A DNA stretch of 64,000 nucleotides from Kappaphycus alvarezii. Lineage: Eukaryota; Rhodophyta; Florideophyceae; Gigartinales; Solieriaceae. Shown here in pieces: positions 1 through 10,531 of the stretch (positions are counted from its first letter, which is position 1; each line of letters begins with the position of its first letter). The notes beneath the pieces were generated by a model. It did not search any database. It saw nothing but the letters and a program-made list of their open reading frames with translations, and was not told the DNA's origin. The translations under genes were made by a program, and so were the position numbers. The DNA lies in contig NADL03000771.1 in NCBI GenBank assembly GCA_002205965.3, forward strand, positions 248,001 to 312,000, given 5' to 3'.

Positions 1-1080
1 AGAGCTATGGCCTTCTTTTCAGATTTGCATATTTTCAATCTGATTTTGAACGAAGCTTTTGCTGGAGCCCCATTGGCTCTTTTGTGCCTTTTAACTTTGG
101 GCACCAATTGGATTCTAGTTCTGCAGGCGAATGGGCGAATAGAGTGCTCTGGAACGTTATTGCTTGATCAGATCTGCGGAGGCCGATAGCAGCCAATGAA
201 TTGTCGACGAGTTGCTCTTCAAGATTTGCATAAATTTCTTTTGAAATATGCAATTTGTTGCACACGTCAAGCCGTTCTATAGCAGCAAGTTGTCAAAATT
301 GAAAAAATCAAGCATGATTTAATAATCCACAAAGACAAATCGTTGACTTCTAATTTCTTCTCTACGCTAGGATCATCCCGTCTGCACCTGTTCTGCCTGC
401 CAATCGGGGCGCACGTTTCATAGTAAGTACTGAAAACTTCTGGAACTGTAATTTACATTTATACTTAAGTTTATACTAGCACCATTTCATTGCTAGCAGA
501 CCTTCAACAAGTTCTTCTGATAGGGTTTCATACATAAGTTTTGTACCGTCTCTATCCATCCATAGTGTAGCCAACAGGGAGAGATGGCTTTCCGTCCTCG
601 GACTTCCCATACAAATATGATCTCTGCGCCAAAAAAAGTTCCAGCCCTATCAAAAAGGATACCGTAAACTGTCTTGTCACATTATTCGCGAAACCTGTAA
701 ACCTCAGTCCAAATTGAACCGAATCGTCACTTACGCTCAGCTGCTGAGGTATCGATGGTTGCACGAGTAATGAATAAGGTTCCAGAGATTTTTTTGATTC
801 GTCATGTTTGGTTACGATTTTCAATTTTGACAGAACTTGCGTGCTCAGGTGAACAATCGAGGTGTAAGCTAGGATGTTCTGCACGGTTGACTCCCATACT
901 TTGGGGTGTTAGGGTATTAAGGTGAACGAAATTTCTTATACTGAAATCCCCAATTTCAATTTTTTCCCATGCAACGCTAGTGCAATCAAGCTGATTTTAG
1001 GCAGACAGACTATTTCGCAAACCGATACGAAAAGGCAAAAATTTAGTTTAATGAAGTAATCAAAATCTAAAACATTTCAA
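1..1080. other. No recognisable gene
   Basis: I see no domain, transposon motif or RNA gene here. The longest reading frame on the minus strand, about 110 codons at 552-884, contains no motif I recognise and has no intact neighbours. The stretch borders a Tc1/mariner remnant and may be more decayed transposon sequence, but nothing shows this directly. Confidence 0.4.
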
Positions 1081-1139
1081 AATAGACTACCTCGGATTTT
1101 CAATTCCTATACGCTGTACAGCTCTTAAGTAAAACTAAA

Positions 1140-2070
1140 TGAAATCTGAAGGAGCAAAAATGGATTTAAATAGCCATTTTTCCCTAAATGAGCCTTTAAG
1201 ACATCCGCGCAATGATTACTCATATTTTGAACGAGATCATAGCATATTTAAGTGACGATTCGAGCCTTTCTTCCAAAATTAACGATCTAAGCTCCAACGC
1301 AGTTCAAATTTGACGAATATATACTCAAAATTGTCGAACAAGCATGTGCTATCCTATTTGGGATTAGGATCCTGGCTGCATGCTGGCTAGGGCATGAAAA
1401 CCAAAACTTTCTCCTCAAACTACTCCCCTGTAATGTTCGCAATGTGAATAGTTGTGTTGTCCTGCTGCAATTTCTACACTTCAGTGTACATGATTAGTTG
1501 CAAAACGAAAAAAAGGGGTTTCCAAAGCACTGATATAGCTCTGCTCATTCTGTTTCCCGACTAAAACTTTGGTTTTACTTAGCCCTCGTTCATTAAACGC
1601 ATCCCATACCATGACTTTCCACCCCCATTCTGGCGATGCGATAAAATCTCTTGATTAGTCCTGAGCCCGTGCCAGTATGAGTCGAAACTGTCCGAACCGT
1701 CTAAAATAAGTTTTTCTCATCTGAAAACGCTACTTGACCCCAGTTCTGTCTCGACCAGGAATGACGATGGCGTGCACATTCCAAACAATATTGATTACGT
1801 TGTTCGGTCAGGATTGGTGTGCGTTTTGTCTTCTTAAATTTTAAATATGACTTTGAAGATAGTATTCGAGTGTCCGAGGCTTATAAACTGGTAGACTGGG
1901 AGACTTTCGGACCTGAGATGCAGAGCTGTGACCTTTTACTGCTTTGCGATCGAGAGCTCTGCAACCTGTGTCATGAATCTTGGTGTTTTCGGCAGTTACC
2001 GTACGCTTCCTATAAACTTTTTTTGTCCGCTATATATCGTTTGATACAGTCGCAGCGCTTTCCTATGCGC
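1140..2070 (-). pseudogene. Tc1/mariner-family transposase remnant
   Basis: Tc1/mariner transposases cut and paste their element at TA dinucleotides with a DD34E/D catalytic triad. Read on the minus strand with frame changes and stops, this stretch shows the landmarks in order. A block ending in LTEQRNQYCLECARHRH resembles the region before the first catalytic Asp. It is followed by WGQVAFSDEKNLF (first Asp, in SDE) near 1700-1740. Near 1640 come remnants of the SYWHGLR and GG..SWYGM strings, and near 1450-1370 LQQDNTTIHIAN (second Asp) followed by PACSQDPNPK. The 34-residue spacing is kept, but the third catalytic residue falls on a TAG stop. The copy is dead. I did not find its terminal repeats, so the limits are approximate. 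Confidence 0.75.
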
Positions 2071-2619
2071 TGAGCTCTCGAATGTGGGCTCAGTACCTCT
2101 TCGAGGCCATAAATATGACCTCGATGGTATTCGTAATGAATCGACTGCGGGCTGTAGGGTATAATCCTACAAGGTTTCGTGGATTTATGACACGTATACA
2201 GATAATACTTGTTGGAGGGTTGAGTCTCTCTCAGCGTTGTACTCGGGAAGGAGGACCAGTACATGGTACCGGCTTACCGCTCTTTTTTTCCCGGAGAGGT
2301 TCCGCTAAACACCTTTATATTCTATTACGAGCTCATATTAAGTTAACCTACAAAACCACCTTGACGTCATTCATCTCTCTCTCACTTTTATTCATCCATC
2401 ACAGGCTTCTGCGGCTACATCTAACTGGATAATTCGAATTCATCTTAAGACCGATGACCACGTACTGCTATCTTTCAGACTTCATTTCAACGCTGCTTAA
2501 GTTTGCTATAGCTGTACACGATCCTAACGTATCCGTATGAGTCTACAAAAGTACAGTACTGTATATCCGGTTGTCCATTAGTAGCCTTGGGGCACAGTAA
2601 TGAGCAGCCCTTTGGTCTA
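2071..2619. other. Spacer without recognisable gene
   Basis: This stretch lies between the mariner remnant and the left LTR of the first copia element. The reading frames are short and show no domain. A GTACAGTACTGTA-type palindromic motif lies near 2549-2564. Confidence 0.4.
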
Positions 2620-3230
2620 TGTTATTCAAAAGGGCTCGCGATGGTGCCAGTACAGCATCTGTGATAGCTCATCAGGAATTCCCATATATTTTATGATATT
2701 AAACTAGTAAAAAATGCTATTGTAGCCACTAGATTTAATTTTTATAGTGGACCAGCTCTACACTGTACTGTACTGTACTTTCACATACGGCGCAGAGGGG
2801 CTACAAAAAGTCTATATAAGGCTGGCGTACCGAGTAGCGGAGCATGTATAAGGCAAGAATCATCAGCCATCAGACAGAAAAAGTAAACAATTGTCCTTGC
2901 CGTAATATGGGGAAGCCAAACCTTCGAGCACAACGGCCAGTAGTTGTGTTAAACATTGTAAGCTCGGCTTTTAGGGCTTACAGGAGGGTTCCACCAGCAA
3001 CCTTGCTGCGTGCTACGAGCACCATACCTTTTGGCTGTGATACTACATTCCCGAATTATCTTCACAGTGTCCTCAGTTTTATTTATTCTACACTTTACTT
3101 TTACATATAGTACTATACTAAACAAAATCATGAATACCCTTTCGCAAATCGTGTACTAGAGCATTGTGACTTACATACTAACCTTCTGTTGAAGAGAAGT
3201 CACTACCCATCCGAATCTCCACGTCAGTTA
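2620..3230 (+). repeat. Left LTR of copia 1
   Basis: The repeat starts TGTTATTCAAAAGG and shares about 180 bp with 6990-7165. It holds a GTACTGTACTGTACTTTCACATAC block at about 2763-2788 and a TATA-like TCTATATAAG at 2811-2820, a good position for the element promoter. The 3' limit is set at the presumed gag ATG/primer-binding region near 3236 (ATGGATCCAGGAAGC) and is approximate. Confidence 0.65.
2811..2820 (+). promoter_or_regulatory. TATA-like box in the copia 1 LTR
   Basis: TCTATATAAG lies inside the left LTR about 420 bp before the presumed gag start. An LTR promoter normally sits in such a place. Assigned from sequence and position only. Confidence 0.4.
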
Positions 3231-3236
3231 TCAACA

Positions 3237-4661
3237 TGGATCCAGGAAGCTCTGCCAATGAATCGAAACAGTTTCTGTCGGAGATAGCACCGTAAATTGT
3301 CTCTCAAGAGGTTTCAGGATTCATCAACTCAATTCGAATACTCAAAACTCGTGTCTCTGCTTGCTCTATGACTGTAACTCAAGTAGTTGATGGGGTTTCC
3401 GAACTTTTTACGCCGACGGCATTGTTCTCTCCTGCCATGAAATCTTTGCCTATTGCTTATAAAGCACTTCGTGGCTGGTTGAATGGCCGTGGAGAATATG
3501 CCGCCCCATAGTTCCTGTCGTGTTATCCGCCAGATAGCAGCCAATAACTATACCGAAGACGAAGAAAAGTTAGCTGCAGAAGAAATAACAAAGGACATAC
3601 TGAAATCAGGTCGTCATACAACCCGAAGAGGCCAGGAAAAATCAGCCGCCGAAGATGAAGAATCTCGTGCCACATCTGTGCTTGTGCATCAGGACAAATT
3701 GGCGTACTGAATCAGCTGTAGATTCGGTGACAAGGACCAAAAGTACTCCGGAGACCTTGGTGAGCCATAGATGGAATATGTTGCCGAGTACCAACAAGAT
3801 GCTCGTGACTATGGTCTCAGCGCTGCGCAGAAGAAGCAATACACTCATAAACCTCTACATGGTGATGCTAAGGGATTTTACCAGGATCAGATCGATAACG
3901 AATTTAATTCGTTTATTGAGGCTATAAAACTCATTGGTAATGAATACATCTCCGTAGTTCGTCAAAACCGAGTGAAGAACTATCTCGGTGGACTTAGATT
4001 ATCCAAGTAGACTTACTAAGACCTTCATAAGCTTGCAACACTTGAAAAACAATACAATCTGATAACAAAGATTTCACCGCAAGTGCATGTTTCGCACAGG
4101 AGTGAGGCACACAAGATTGAATTTCTTGGCAATGCTACCTTCGGTTACGACGGAGCCGCTAAGCCGCGTCGCTACTCATGGTCTTCCATTTGAGAAAATC
4201 CATGGAGAACTTGAAGCAGCCTCAAATATCTCTAGGGAAGTCAAATTGGCAAAAATGAGAGATGCAATTAGGTCACATACTACTTCAGATGGGGACGAAA
4301 AGATCCCTTGGATACTCTATCGAGGACCTCGTCGCTACGTAAACCGACATCTTGGTGTTGGTGATACACGTAGTTACAGCCAAAGGAAGGAACCATCTGG
4401 TTACTTTCGGTCATGAGATGCTTCAATTGTGATTCCCCTGATCATATGCTAAGTTCATATCCACATAAGAATTACCTTGCTAAAGCTGCTCGTCGAAATA
4501 CTGATAACATATCGAAGAGAACTCGAAGCAACAGAAATGCTCAGGTTGTAATATTTGAATTATGTCAACAGCTCGACTCTGCAAATGAAGCAAAAGAGGA
4601 AATGAGTCAAGAAGTACCAGATGCAACAGTTGTACATATTTACGATGAATTTGAACAGTAA
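3237..4661 (+). pseudogene. Copia 1 gag remnant
   Basis: Gag forms the virus-like particle that packages the element RNA. A plausible ATG at 3237 opens a frame that stops after about 20 codons. Typical gag sequence resumes at about 3771-4010 (HGDAKGFYQDQ, then VRQNRVKNYLGGLRLSK) and at 4087-4416 (EPLSRVATHGLPFEKIHGEL). At 4413-4661 there is a nucleic-acid-binding zinc knuckle, CFNCDSPDHMLSSYP, where the fourth ligand Cys of CX2CX4HX4C is replaced by Tyr. Several stops and frame changes break the gene. The assignment rests on order within the element and the knuckle-like motif. Confidence 0.7.
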
Positions 4662-4712
4662 AAACAGACTTTGATCTCTTGGATGCACTTGTTTACTATG
4701 TAGGAGACACTA

Positions 4713-5150
4713 ATGATAAAAAAATCTGTAGCTGAAGCTATAATCAAACTCACTTTTCCTTCGGCCCCAAAAGGGATTGAAAAGTTCAATGGATCCTGTT
4801 TGGATACTGGAGCTAAGAAATATGTAGTAGAGACGGGTCAAGCGAAGGCATACTACAGCCTCGCGGAAATCCCTCCAGCTCTTATTCCGCCAACAGCGAA
4901 GGTCTATAAGTTTGGAGCAAATAGGAAGAAAAGAATTAGAAAAGCCAAGTTTCGAATCCTATACGGCGACAACAGTCACATGAAGATCGTTCTGGATGTT
5001 TTAGATATTAGAATACCGCTTCTTTTAAGACTCGAACTACTTGATAACTACAAGCTTCTGGTAGACACTGTGGACAATCGTATCCGATGCAAAGATCCTG
5101 TCGGAAACGCACCTCTCACTCGAAAGCTAGGCCATGCATACTATGAATGA
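4713..5150 (+). pseudogene. Copia 1 aspartic protease domain
   Basis: The frame contains SCLDTGAKKYVVETGQAKAY, with the DTGA catalytic motif of retroviral-type aspartic proteases, followed by the expected beta-rich region (RIPLLLRLELLDNYKLLVDT). The protease matures the Gag-Pol polyprotein. It lies between the gag knuckle and the pre-integrase block, the normal copia position. The frame is open over 145 codons but is disconnected from gag and integrase by stops. Confidence 0.75.
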
Positions 5151-5162
5151 AACTACGAAGTT

Positions 5163-5536
5163 ATGTATACAGAGTCAGAATTTAAAAGGATTCACAGACA
5201 ATTTTATCACCCGCATCTGCTGAGAATATACACAATGATGAAGCAGGCCAAGGATCCTAAAGCGACACCAGAGACGATTAAGGTGATATATCTCAGGCTC
5301 TTGCTTGTGCCCGCACTCGCACTGCTCTCAATCGTAACGTACCTATGGCATCAGACCGCGCGATTAGGATTGGACCTCAAGTACTCTTCTATCGCGAAAA
5401 GGTGAGAGCATGGGAAGGAACATACAAGATTGTTGCAGGAGATGAAAAAAATCTTTGGATCAATATCAATAGCCACCTTAAAAGAGTTTCGATTGACAAC
5501 GTCTTTGAGTACATAACGGACCGAGATCATCAGTAG
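5163..5536 (+). pseudogene. Copia 1 pre-integrase and integrase-tail remnants
   Basis: The first part, FKRIHRQFYHPHLLRIYTMM, matches the His-rich GAG-pre-integrase region. The second part (5345-5536), VLFYREKVRAWEGTYKIV followed by SIDNVFEYITD, resembles the C-terminal integrase/beta-barrel segment of the same element group. Most of the catalytic integrase core is missing between them, so an internal deletion of several hundred bases is likely. Confidence 0.65.
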
Positions 5537-5548
5537 AAACAGGAAAAA

Positions 5549-6620
5549 ATGTCTGGTAATGAACGTGAAAAAATAGATACCGTCTCTGATCGAGTGTTCT
5601 CGAGCGAAATATTTCTCGCAACCGTTCAAGAAAGAATGGCTGAAGTTCGAGTCAAAACGGAGGGAACAACTGATGTCTTGAGGACACCAAGCTTAAAATA
5701 TATCATGGAGAAAGTTCCTAATGCTGATCAGAAATCCAACACCGCAGCACTTGAAAGAGCCAAACGCAATGAGATTCAGGGTCTAGGTGATCGTAATATC
5801 TGGGAATTCGTCGATATTTCATCTCTTTCCCGGAAGGCAAACATTATCGGTGGAAGATTTGAACTTACGCTAAAGAATCCATGTACCAACCGTCAGAAGG
5901 CTAAAGCACGTTTTGTTGGACAAGTCTACAAAGACCACATGAAAGAGTTTACAGTGTATGGCTGCCCAATGCTAAGCCAAAGCTTAACCAAAATAATCCT
6001 TTCATTATCTGCCATTCTTAATAACCGCCTCACAACGGTTGATTTCATTGCAGCTTACTCCAAGCGAAAGAAAAAGCTGAGTCATGATACGTATCTAAAA
6101 ATCCGTGAGGCGATTGAAAGTTTTTCAACATCGGAGGAGATCAAATACTGAAGCTAAAGAACAACTCTATGGTACCTGTGATTCTAGTGACTACCTGGGC
6201 GCTGCTCTCGGATTTTTTATCAAGAACGGACTAGGAATGCAATTTGAACGCTTTCGCTCCGTCCGAGCCGCATTTGGTTGGCTATTACACACTCTTCCGT
6301 ACATATGATGTGCGGTCAATCGCGCAGCACAAGTAACCGTTGAGACTTTGGGAAATAAATTCATCGACGAGCTTAATAATTCTATAAGCTATAGGAAAGA
6401 TACCAAAAAAATCCGTCTCAAGTATCTTCCTCTCAATTTAAACACTCAGCATATTCATACTTATGCAGATGCATCTTTTGCGACAAAGATAGATCTTACC
6501 TCACGGCTAGGAGTCATCTTTTTGCTTTGTGAAGACGCAGACCGCTGCCATGTTCTAACCTATAGCAGCCGGAAGACTCGTCGAGCCATACGGTCAATCA
6601 TGGCTAGAGAAGTTTAGGGA
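5549..6620 (+). pseudogene. Copia 1 reverse transcriptase and RNase H remnants
   Basis: RT copies element RNA into DNA and RNase H removes the RNA strand. The N-terminal RT landmarks are ALERAKRNEIQGLGDRNIWE, NIIGGRFELTLKN, KARFVGQVYKDHMKEF and LTTVDFIAAYSK (5549-6060). A change of frame near 6105-6150 leads to EQLYGTCDSSDYLGAALG, the region before the palm end. The YVDD active-site segment is not visible and is probably deleted. The RNase H-like part is at 6348-6617 (HIHTYADASFATKIDLTSRLG, then LTYSSRKTRRAIRSIMAREV) and continues in a broken frame to about 6950. Confidence 0.8.
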
Positions 6621-6989
6621 TTCTCCGCTGCATTTGATGCCGCTCAAATATTGAAACAATATTTAGAGCGTATCTAACGCCATAAGATACCTGTGAAAAT
6701 GTTCACAGACTCGAAAAAAAATTTCGATGTCATTACCCGTGAATCGCATACAACTGAAAAAGGTAACCGGTAGACATCACTGCTACTCGCAAAGCCTACA
6801 ACAAGTTCGAAATATCAAACGTCGAACTCATCGCTGGTATTGCAAATCTTGCTGGTGGCCTAACGAATCCGAATGTTTGTAAGCCTCTGCTAGAAATTCA
6901 ACGGAATGATGTAGTCAAAACCTTCATCGAACAATGGATTATCCGTAAGAAGTAAGGCACCCCCGCCTCGCTTTTTGAAACGGCGGGAT

Positions 6990-7165
6990 TGTTATTCAAA
7001 AGGGCTCGTGATTGTGCCAGTGCCGGGTCTGTGACAGCTTAGCAGGATACCCAGATATTTTATGATATTAATCTAGTACAATATGCTACTGTAGCCACTA
7101 TATTTAATTTTTATTGTAACTCAGCTCTAGACTGTACTGCACTGTACTTTCACATACAGTACCAT
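6990..7165 (+). repeat. Right LTR of copia 1, truncated
   Basis: It starts TGTTATTCAAAAGGGCTCG just after a GC-rich inverted repeat and purine stretch (CGGCGGGAT), and parallels 2620-2795 including the GTACTGTACTTTCACATAC block. Homology stops at about 7165, where another sequence begins. The loss of the distal LTR indicates a later insertion or deletion. Confidence 0.75.
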
Positions 7166-7194
7166 ACCCAAGAGCAAATTGCCCTCCCACGCTG

Positions 7195-7760
7195 GACTCC
7201 TATGGGGGAATTTTTGAGTTATTTTTATGCATGAAAGGTGTGGTCGGTTGGATGTTGACGTCTGTAGTGACCACCTCCTCCACTGCCTGCACGGCCTCAT
7301 CAGGGGCATCCGTCACGACCAGTAAGTGAATCTTCTGGTAGGGACCTGGCCAAAGCCGCCCGTCATCTCGTCGTAGAGCCGCGAGAGGGCCTCCACCGCA
7401 CGAGACCGGATATTCGGGCGATGGGAAGCCGCGGGGGACTCACTTCTTCGATATCACCTTTTTCAATCCTCTCGCGCCATCAAACAGGAGAGTCAACACA
7501 TTCAACCCCTTGACCTCCCTTAACGCAGCCTGACCAGCGAAGCACAGAAAGTACCAATCTTTCATCGCTACTTCTTCTCGAGGCAGACTCGTCAGCTCAC
7601 TCATCCGAAGACTTGTGATGAAAGCTTTGCTGCCTATCGCCATCGAAGATTCGAGGGACTTCCTCTCTCCGCACCAAATGGCGAGTGGCATGATACTAGC
7701 CCATTTCTTGAGAAGATCTCCCACTTCCTCCAAAAGGTTTCCTACCTCCTAAATTTTGCG
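7195..7760 (-). pseudogene. Unidentified transposon-related coding remnant
   Basis: On the minus strand a 97-codon open frame (7440-7733) contains AIWCGERKSLESSMAIGSKAF and PREEVAMKDWYFLCFAGQAALREVK. It continues, after a frame change, into KIHLLVVTDAPDEAVQAVEE at about 7250-7310. The residue mix looks like real protein. The + strand end at 7200-7250 (GGGGGAATTTTTGAG, then TTATGCATGAAAGGTGTGG) is shared with repeats at 26645 and 61565, so it is probably part of a mobile element. I do not recognise the protein family. Confidence 0.4.
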
Positions 7761-7899
7761 GCTACACTTTTCGATGCCCGAAACGCATCTAATCTGGTAG
7801 ACCGACAAAAAATTCTGAACGTTTTCGCCTTCCAGACACCCACTTTGGGCGTTTTATGAATAAGCTGTACGGCCGTTCTCAACCCACTGCACGCTGATC

Positions 7900-9610
7900 C
7901 CTAGCGCCCAAGGCACTCAGCACGGGGACCCTGCTAGCATGCTCCAGTTTTCTCTAGCCATCAATTCCGTCGTCCGCCGGATTTCTGACTCCATCAACGT
8001 TCTATTCAATCAATAGTTCGCAGATTATGACGATTGACGATCTTCGCAGTGCGCTCAGGTTGATCCAGTAACACGGCCCCGCCGTCGGCCTCTTCCTCAA
8101 CCTTAGTAGAACGCGGGTCTTCTGCCTTCTACCCCCACCCCGCCTGCACTTCCGCCATGATTTTCCCACCTAGGAATGCACAGATGGAGGCTTAAAACTA
8201 TTGCGGTAGGTGCCCCTCTCGAGTATTTTCATTTTACCAAATCATTCTTGCAAGCCAAAATCGAAACTTGTCAGAACACCCTCCACATGCCACATGGTGT
8301 GCGCGACCCGCGTATAGGTTTCCACGTGCGTCGCAGCGACTCGCCCTGCCTCGTGGCATACGCATTCCGTCTGGCTGACCCGCAGCACTCACCAAGCGCT
8401 GCTCTCCAATTTCACAACCTACAAAGGACCTCTCATGAGTCCCTGAACGGCGTCCCTTTCACTGACCGGGAGAGGGTCCAGGCTAGCATCCCTGTACTGC
8501 TGGGTGGTCAAGGTTTCTGCACTTCACCCCCTTCCTCGACCCGCCACCGCCGCTGGTATTTTTGGTTCGGGCACGGGCCCGAGCCCGCACTACTCGGGCG
8601 CCCATACTGTGTCATCCCGGATTCCCTCTTTGCACAAGCGGAACCGCTTGTGCGATCTTTCCTCACCATGGTCCCATGTTAACCTTCAACCCTGGACCTT
8701 GGCCCTTACCCCTCCAACGTCCTTGCTCCCTCACCCAGAAATGCTCTCTTCATCCTAAACAGGGTGCAGCTGGACGCCACGGCACGGACCCACTATATGA
8801 ACGATGACTGAAATGCAACTCCCTGACCATCCCAACACGGTGACGCGGACATACGCCTCAGCTTTCGCGGTTTCGCCTTCCGCCACAACCCAATGTCTTT
8901 GGAGATCATGCTGCTAACGCTGTAAGTCTCGTTTCGGCAGACTCCATCGTGACAACTCGGTTCACAACGCGCTTGATTTCCAGGAGTTTCGTGCTGCCAG
9001 ACAAGAATGCGAGATCAGGGCTCCCCTCCCCGTCCCTGGCACCGAGTTCAGTCTGCAGACATTCCCTTGCAGCCCTCTACTTCTCCCTGTGCGTGCGACT
9101 CCCATCCCATCGCGTGTAATGTCACCATCGTCTCCCCATTTAAGTTGAACACACGCTCAAAGGAGACTCAAGTTAATGGCGGTGCCACCGAGATGGCGTA
9201 CCGTGACAAGATCTGTGACCTCAATTCAAGACTGGCGCGCCAACTTCTCACTTTCCCTAACGCAACATTATCGTCTCCCAACATTGCTTTACAGCCCATC
9301 GCCTTTGACTCTCTGGGCGTCTCGTCGACTACTGCACCGCCATTCGCCTCATTCATGAATTAATCCGTTTCACCAGCCGCTGCTTTTCGAGCACCGGTTC
9401 CGTTCGCCGAAGTGTCCACCTACGCTTCAGCTCATCCATGTGGTCGTCTGTTGCAATGTCCGCCTTGTCCCGAGCTCGTTGCAGTTGCTGACATCTGGTT
9501 TACCCTTCCTCGGCGCCTCTTCACCGCTGCAAAGGTACCCCCCCCGTTGATGACATGACACACAGGACCCAGTTGATTCTGAACTGTAAGGCCAATTAAG
9601 TTTGTGCTTC
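7900..9610 (+). mobile_element. LINE-type non-LTR retrotransposon fragment 1
   Basis: This copy reads on the plus strand and is homologous to the minus-strand LINE at 12.56-15.1 kb. Near 7900 is the RT block containing AQGTQ.GDPASML in broken form. At 8176-8680 lies GAPLEYFHFTKSFLQAKIETCQ, then MPHGVRDPRIGFHVRR, the thumb region that parallels GAPLGMAAFTKTFLRSKVEGC in the other copy. Near 9280-9470 comes the C-terminal FDSLGVSSTTAPPFASFMN, then SMWSSVAMSALSRA tail. No frame is intact over the whole element and the 5' part is missing. Confidence 0.75.
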
Positions 9611-10091
9611 ATCGACAAACCCCGTTGAAGTAAAATAAATTAAAATTACAGGATTAACACTACCAAGGCTGGCTTTCCCGCTCCACTTACCAGTATACAG
9701 TATTTACAGTTGGGTAACCGTACAATTTCCGCAGAGAAGCAGAAATGAGTTCTTTTTTTACTGTAATGTCATTTCCCAAATTCCAAAAGTGCGCAGGCCT
9801 GTCTTTCTAATGGTCTCTAATTGATTACGGTTTACTGTAAGAAATATACCAGTGATCTGTAAGCAAGATAACATATGGGAGTACTGTATCTGTAAGCAGG
9901 ATCTGGGTTAACGACCGTCGCGACGCCGTACTTTTTGGCTACGGACAATTTTCACAAATACTAGTGCTTCTCCTGCGCGGCGTTAACAGTTTTCCACTCA
10001 CATCCGTTTCTCGAAACCTCTCCACATTTTCTTTTTCACCACTTTCTTCGCTGATCACCCAGACTTCTTGCGGAAAGCGGCAGACTTTCAA

Positions 10092-10531
10092 ATGGCCGAG
10101 GCTAATGAAATGGCGTGCGTCTACGCCGCCCTCGTTCTTCACGACGACGGCATCCAGGTTACCGTAAGTTAAGCAGGTCTGCCTCTGCATACGCTCCCAT
10201 CCACAGACGCAACACCCTCATTATTCTCGATCTTCAAACCTCTTGCTAACCGCCCTCAACCTTGTTCCTCGTATTGCAGGAAGACAAAATCAAGTCGCTC
10301 ACCGACGCTGCCGGCATCACAGTCGAACCGTACTGGCCAGCTATGTTCGCCAAGCTTCTCGAGAACGTCAACATTGACGATCTGATCAACAACATCGGAG
10401 CTGCACCAGCCGCCGCTGCACCAGCTGCAGGCGGTGATGCTGGCGGTGCCGAAGAGGCACCAAAGGAGGAGGAGAAGGAAGAGTCGGAGGAAGAGGAAGA
10501 GGAGGAGATGGACTTCGACTTGTTCGACTAA
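10092..10531 (+). CDS. RPLP1: 60S acidic ribosomal protein P1
   Basis: P1 pairs with P2 to form the lateral stalk of the large ribosomal subunit, which recruits and activates the translational GTPases in the cytosol. Two exons, 10092-10163 and 10280-10531, are separated by a 116-nt GT-AG intron (GTAAGT donor, TTGCAG acceptor). The start ATG gives MAEANEMACVYAALVLHDDG, the usual P1 opening, and exon 2 continues EDKIKSLTDAAGITVEPYWP. The product is 107 residues, normal for P1. Order: helical N-terminal dimerisation domain (1-60), Ala/Pro/Gly hinge (about 70-85), acidic Glu-rich run, and the C-terminal tail EEMDFDLFD. The tail departs from the common eukaryotic DDMGFGLFD. The frame is intact across both exons. 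The P1 rather than P2 assignment rests on the N-terminal sequence. Confidence 0.95.
10164..10279 (+). other. Intron of the P1 gene
   Basis: A 116-nt phase-0 intron with donor ACC|GTAAGT and acceptor ATTGCAG|GAA. Removing it joins the two halves of a standard P1 protein without frame change. A pyrimidine-rich stretch precedes the acceptor. Confidence 0.9.

Larger units (their letters stand above)
2620..7165 (+). mobile_element. Ty1/copia retrotransposon 1, degenerate
   Basis: Two direct repeats bound this element. Both begin TGTTATTCAAAAGGGCTCG (at 2620 and 6990) and stay alignable for about 180 bp. Between them, in copia order, lie gag with a zinc knuckle, an aspartic protease with DTGA, a GAG-pre-integrase/integrase remnant, reverse transcriptase and RNase H. 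Integrase therefore precedes RT, which is diagnostic for copia and excludes gypsy. Every ORF is interrupted by frameshifts or stops. The right LTR is truncated at about 7165 by another repeat, whereas the left LTR seems to run to about 3230. A proline-poor, lysine-rich pol of this kind is typical of a copia subgroup seen in algae, oomycetes and fungi; that placement comes from memory of the family. Confidence 0.85.

Noticed and set aside
8504-8807. Overlapping Pro/Arg-rich plus-strand frames
   Set aside because: Alternative frames of the decayed LINE fragment 1, low complexity and without conserved sequence.
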